Positions 63,426 through 64,000 of a DNA stretch of 64,000 bases are shown here, piece by piece. The notes under the pieces are model-generated. The model made no database searches and was not told the origin of the DNA. It saw only the letters and a list, made by a program, of their open reading frames with translations. The DNA comes from Acanthochromis polyacanthus (taxonomy: Eukaryota; Chordata; Actinopteri; Pomacentridae): contig NC_067124.1 of assembly GCF_021347895.1 (NCBI RefSeq), forward strand, positions 15,180,521-15,244,520, written 5' to 3'. A program made the position numbers and the translations under genes. Positions within the stretch are counted from its first letter, which is position 1. Every line of letters starts with the position of its first letter.

Positions 63426-64000
63426 TATTCAAATTGAATTATATTACAATATTCAAAATTCAATTCAAATTCAACTGCTATTAATTTAAAAGGTAACATG
63501 TTGTGATATGCCATTTCATTCGGTATTCAATAAATAAATCATTGGCACCCAAAATAAAATCAAAACCAAAACACTGAAGGACCAGCATATAGGATTCACT
63601 GACATCCTGCAACTAAATATCCCTGAACATGTTCTGTTAATCTGATGGCATCTGACAACAAGTTTTAACAATCTCAACGCTTTTTCTAACACTGTTCTGA
63701 TATGATCATGCCTTCACACACTTCACACAATAATCTTACATTATACTCCTGCTAGTTTGGCAGAAATGGTTCATCTGAAGAACCCCTCAAGGACATCTAA
63801 ACAAAGATTTTACAGGATTTTCAGAACTACATCATCAACAGTGGGACAATTAAGGTTTAAATGTGAAATCAAATAAAGGATGCTGCAATGAAGCGTTCAG
63901 TCTCAACTTTAATTAGATCAGGTTTATGTCAATCTGTTGAAACGTTTCAAGGAGATACAGCTACCCTTTCATACAACCTAAAGCAGCTTGTGCAGACTGA

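Larger units (their letters stand above)
56658..64000 (-). other. adcy2: adcy2 intron 2 (and beyond), partial
   Basis: This is 7.3 kb upstream of exon 3 in which I could not find exon 2 (a short membrane-helix exon) or exon 1. It contains a Tc1-like piece (58368-59140), a SINE scrap (59141-59175), a LINE reverse-transcriptase fragment (60310-60940) with a possible LINE tail just before it, and a LINE-tail-like phrase near 63385-63425. A 57560-57800 stretch with 'catttccaccgcaggaactttcc' looks like a MITE or other repeat but has no clear ends. Other parts (61000-63380) show nothing recognised. Confidence 0.6.

Overview
This window is vertebrate nuclear DNA, most likely from a ray-finned (teleost) fish. 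It has long introns with canonical splice sites. It also carries many degraded Tc1/mariner copies, tRNA-headed SINEs and LINE ends of the kind common in fish genomes. There is no prokaryotic, viral or organellar gene content. Almost every long open frame is intronic noise or transposon remains; the host coding exons are short and were assembled by hand from splice sites and reading-frame continuity.

Layout: (1) Positions 1-2957, plus strand, hold the last two exons of an axonemal outer-arm dynein heavy chain (dnah5). (2) Positions 2958-6195 are a compact tail-to-tail intergenic stretch. (3) From 6196 to the right edge, on the minus strand, lies a membrane adenylyl cyclase that I identify as adcy2. 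I find 23 consecutive exons, from the stop codon at 6196 up to 56657. They join without a frame break into 2871 coding bases (956 residues plus stop). By length and by comparison with mammalian ADCY2 these correspond to exons 3-25. Exons 1-2, with the start codon, were not found and probably lie beyond position 64000. The C1 metal-binding aspartates and the C2 purine/phosphate-contact residues are all visible. Two of the introns use GC rather than GT donors.

The adcy2 introns are a transposon record. They include an apparently intact Tc1 element with an uninterrupted DD34E transposase (8817-10452), several dead Tc1/mariner copies, a nearly perfect 2.4 kb foldback palindrome (17345-19786), and a telomere-repeat-bearing MITE (51031-51609). 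A broken, apparently intronless nicotinamide riboside kinase retrocopy is flanked at its 5' side by a mariner element (53575-54921). Two non-autonomous copies of an unusual element share 19-bp TAGCCTAGCC-type ends and make 9-bp target duplications. One of them still carries the first part of a RecQ-type helicase (32175-32748); the other (43786-44340) sits inside an older Tc1 copy.

The two host genes have no evident functional link. dnah5 encodes a ciliary motor and adcy2 makes cAMP at the membrane. Their adjacency is of synteny interest only. The most unusual material is the helicase-bearing element family and the foldback palindrome.
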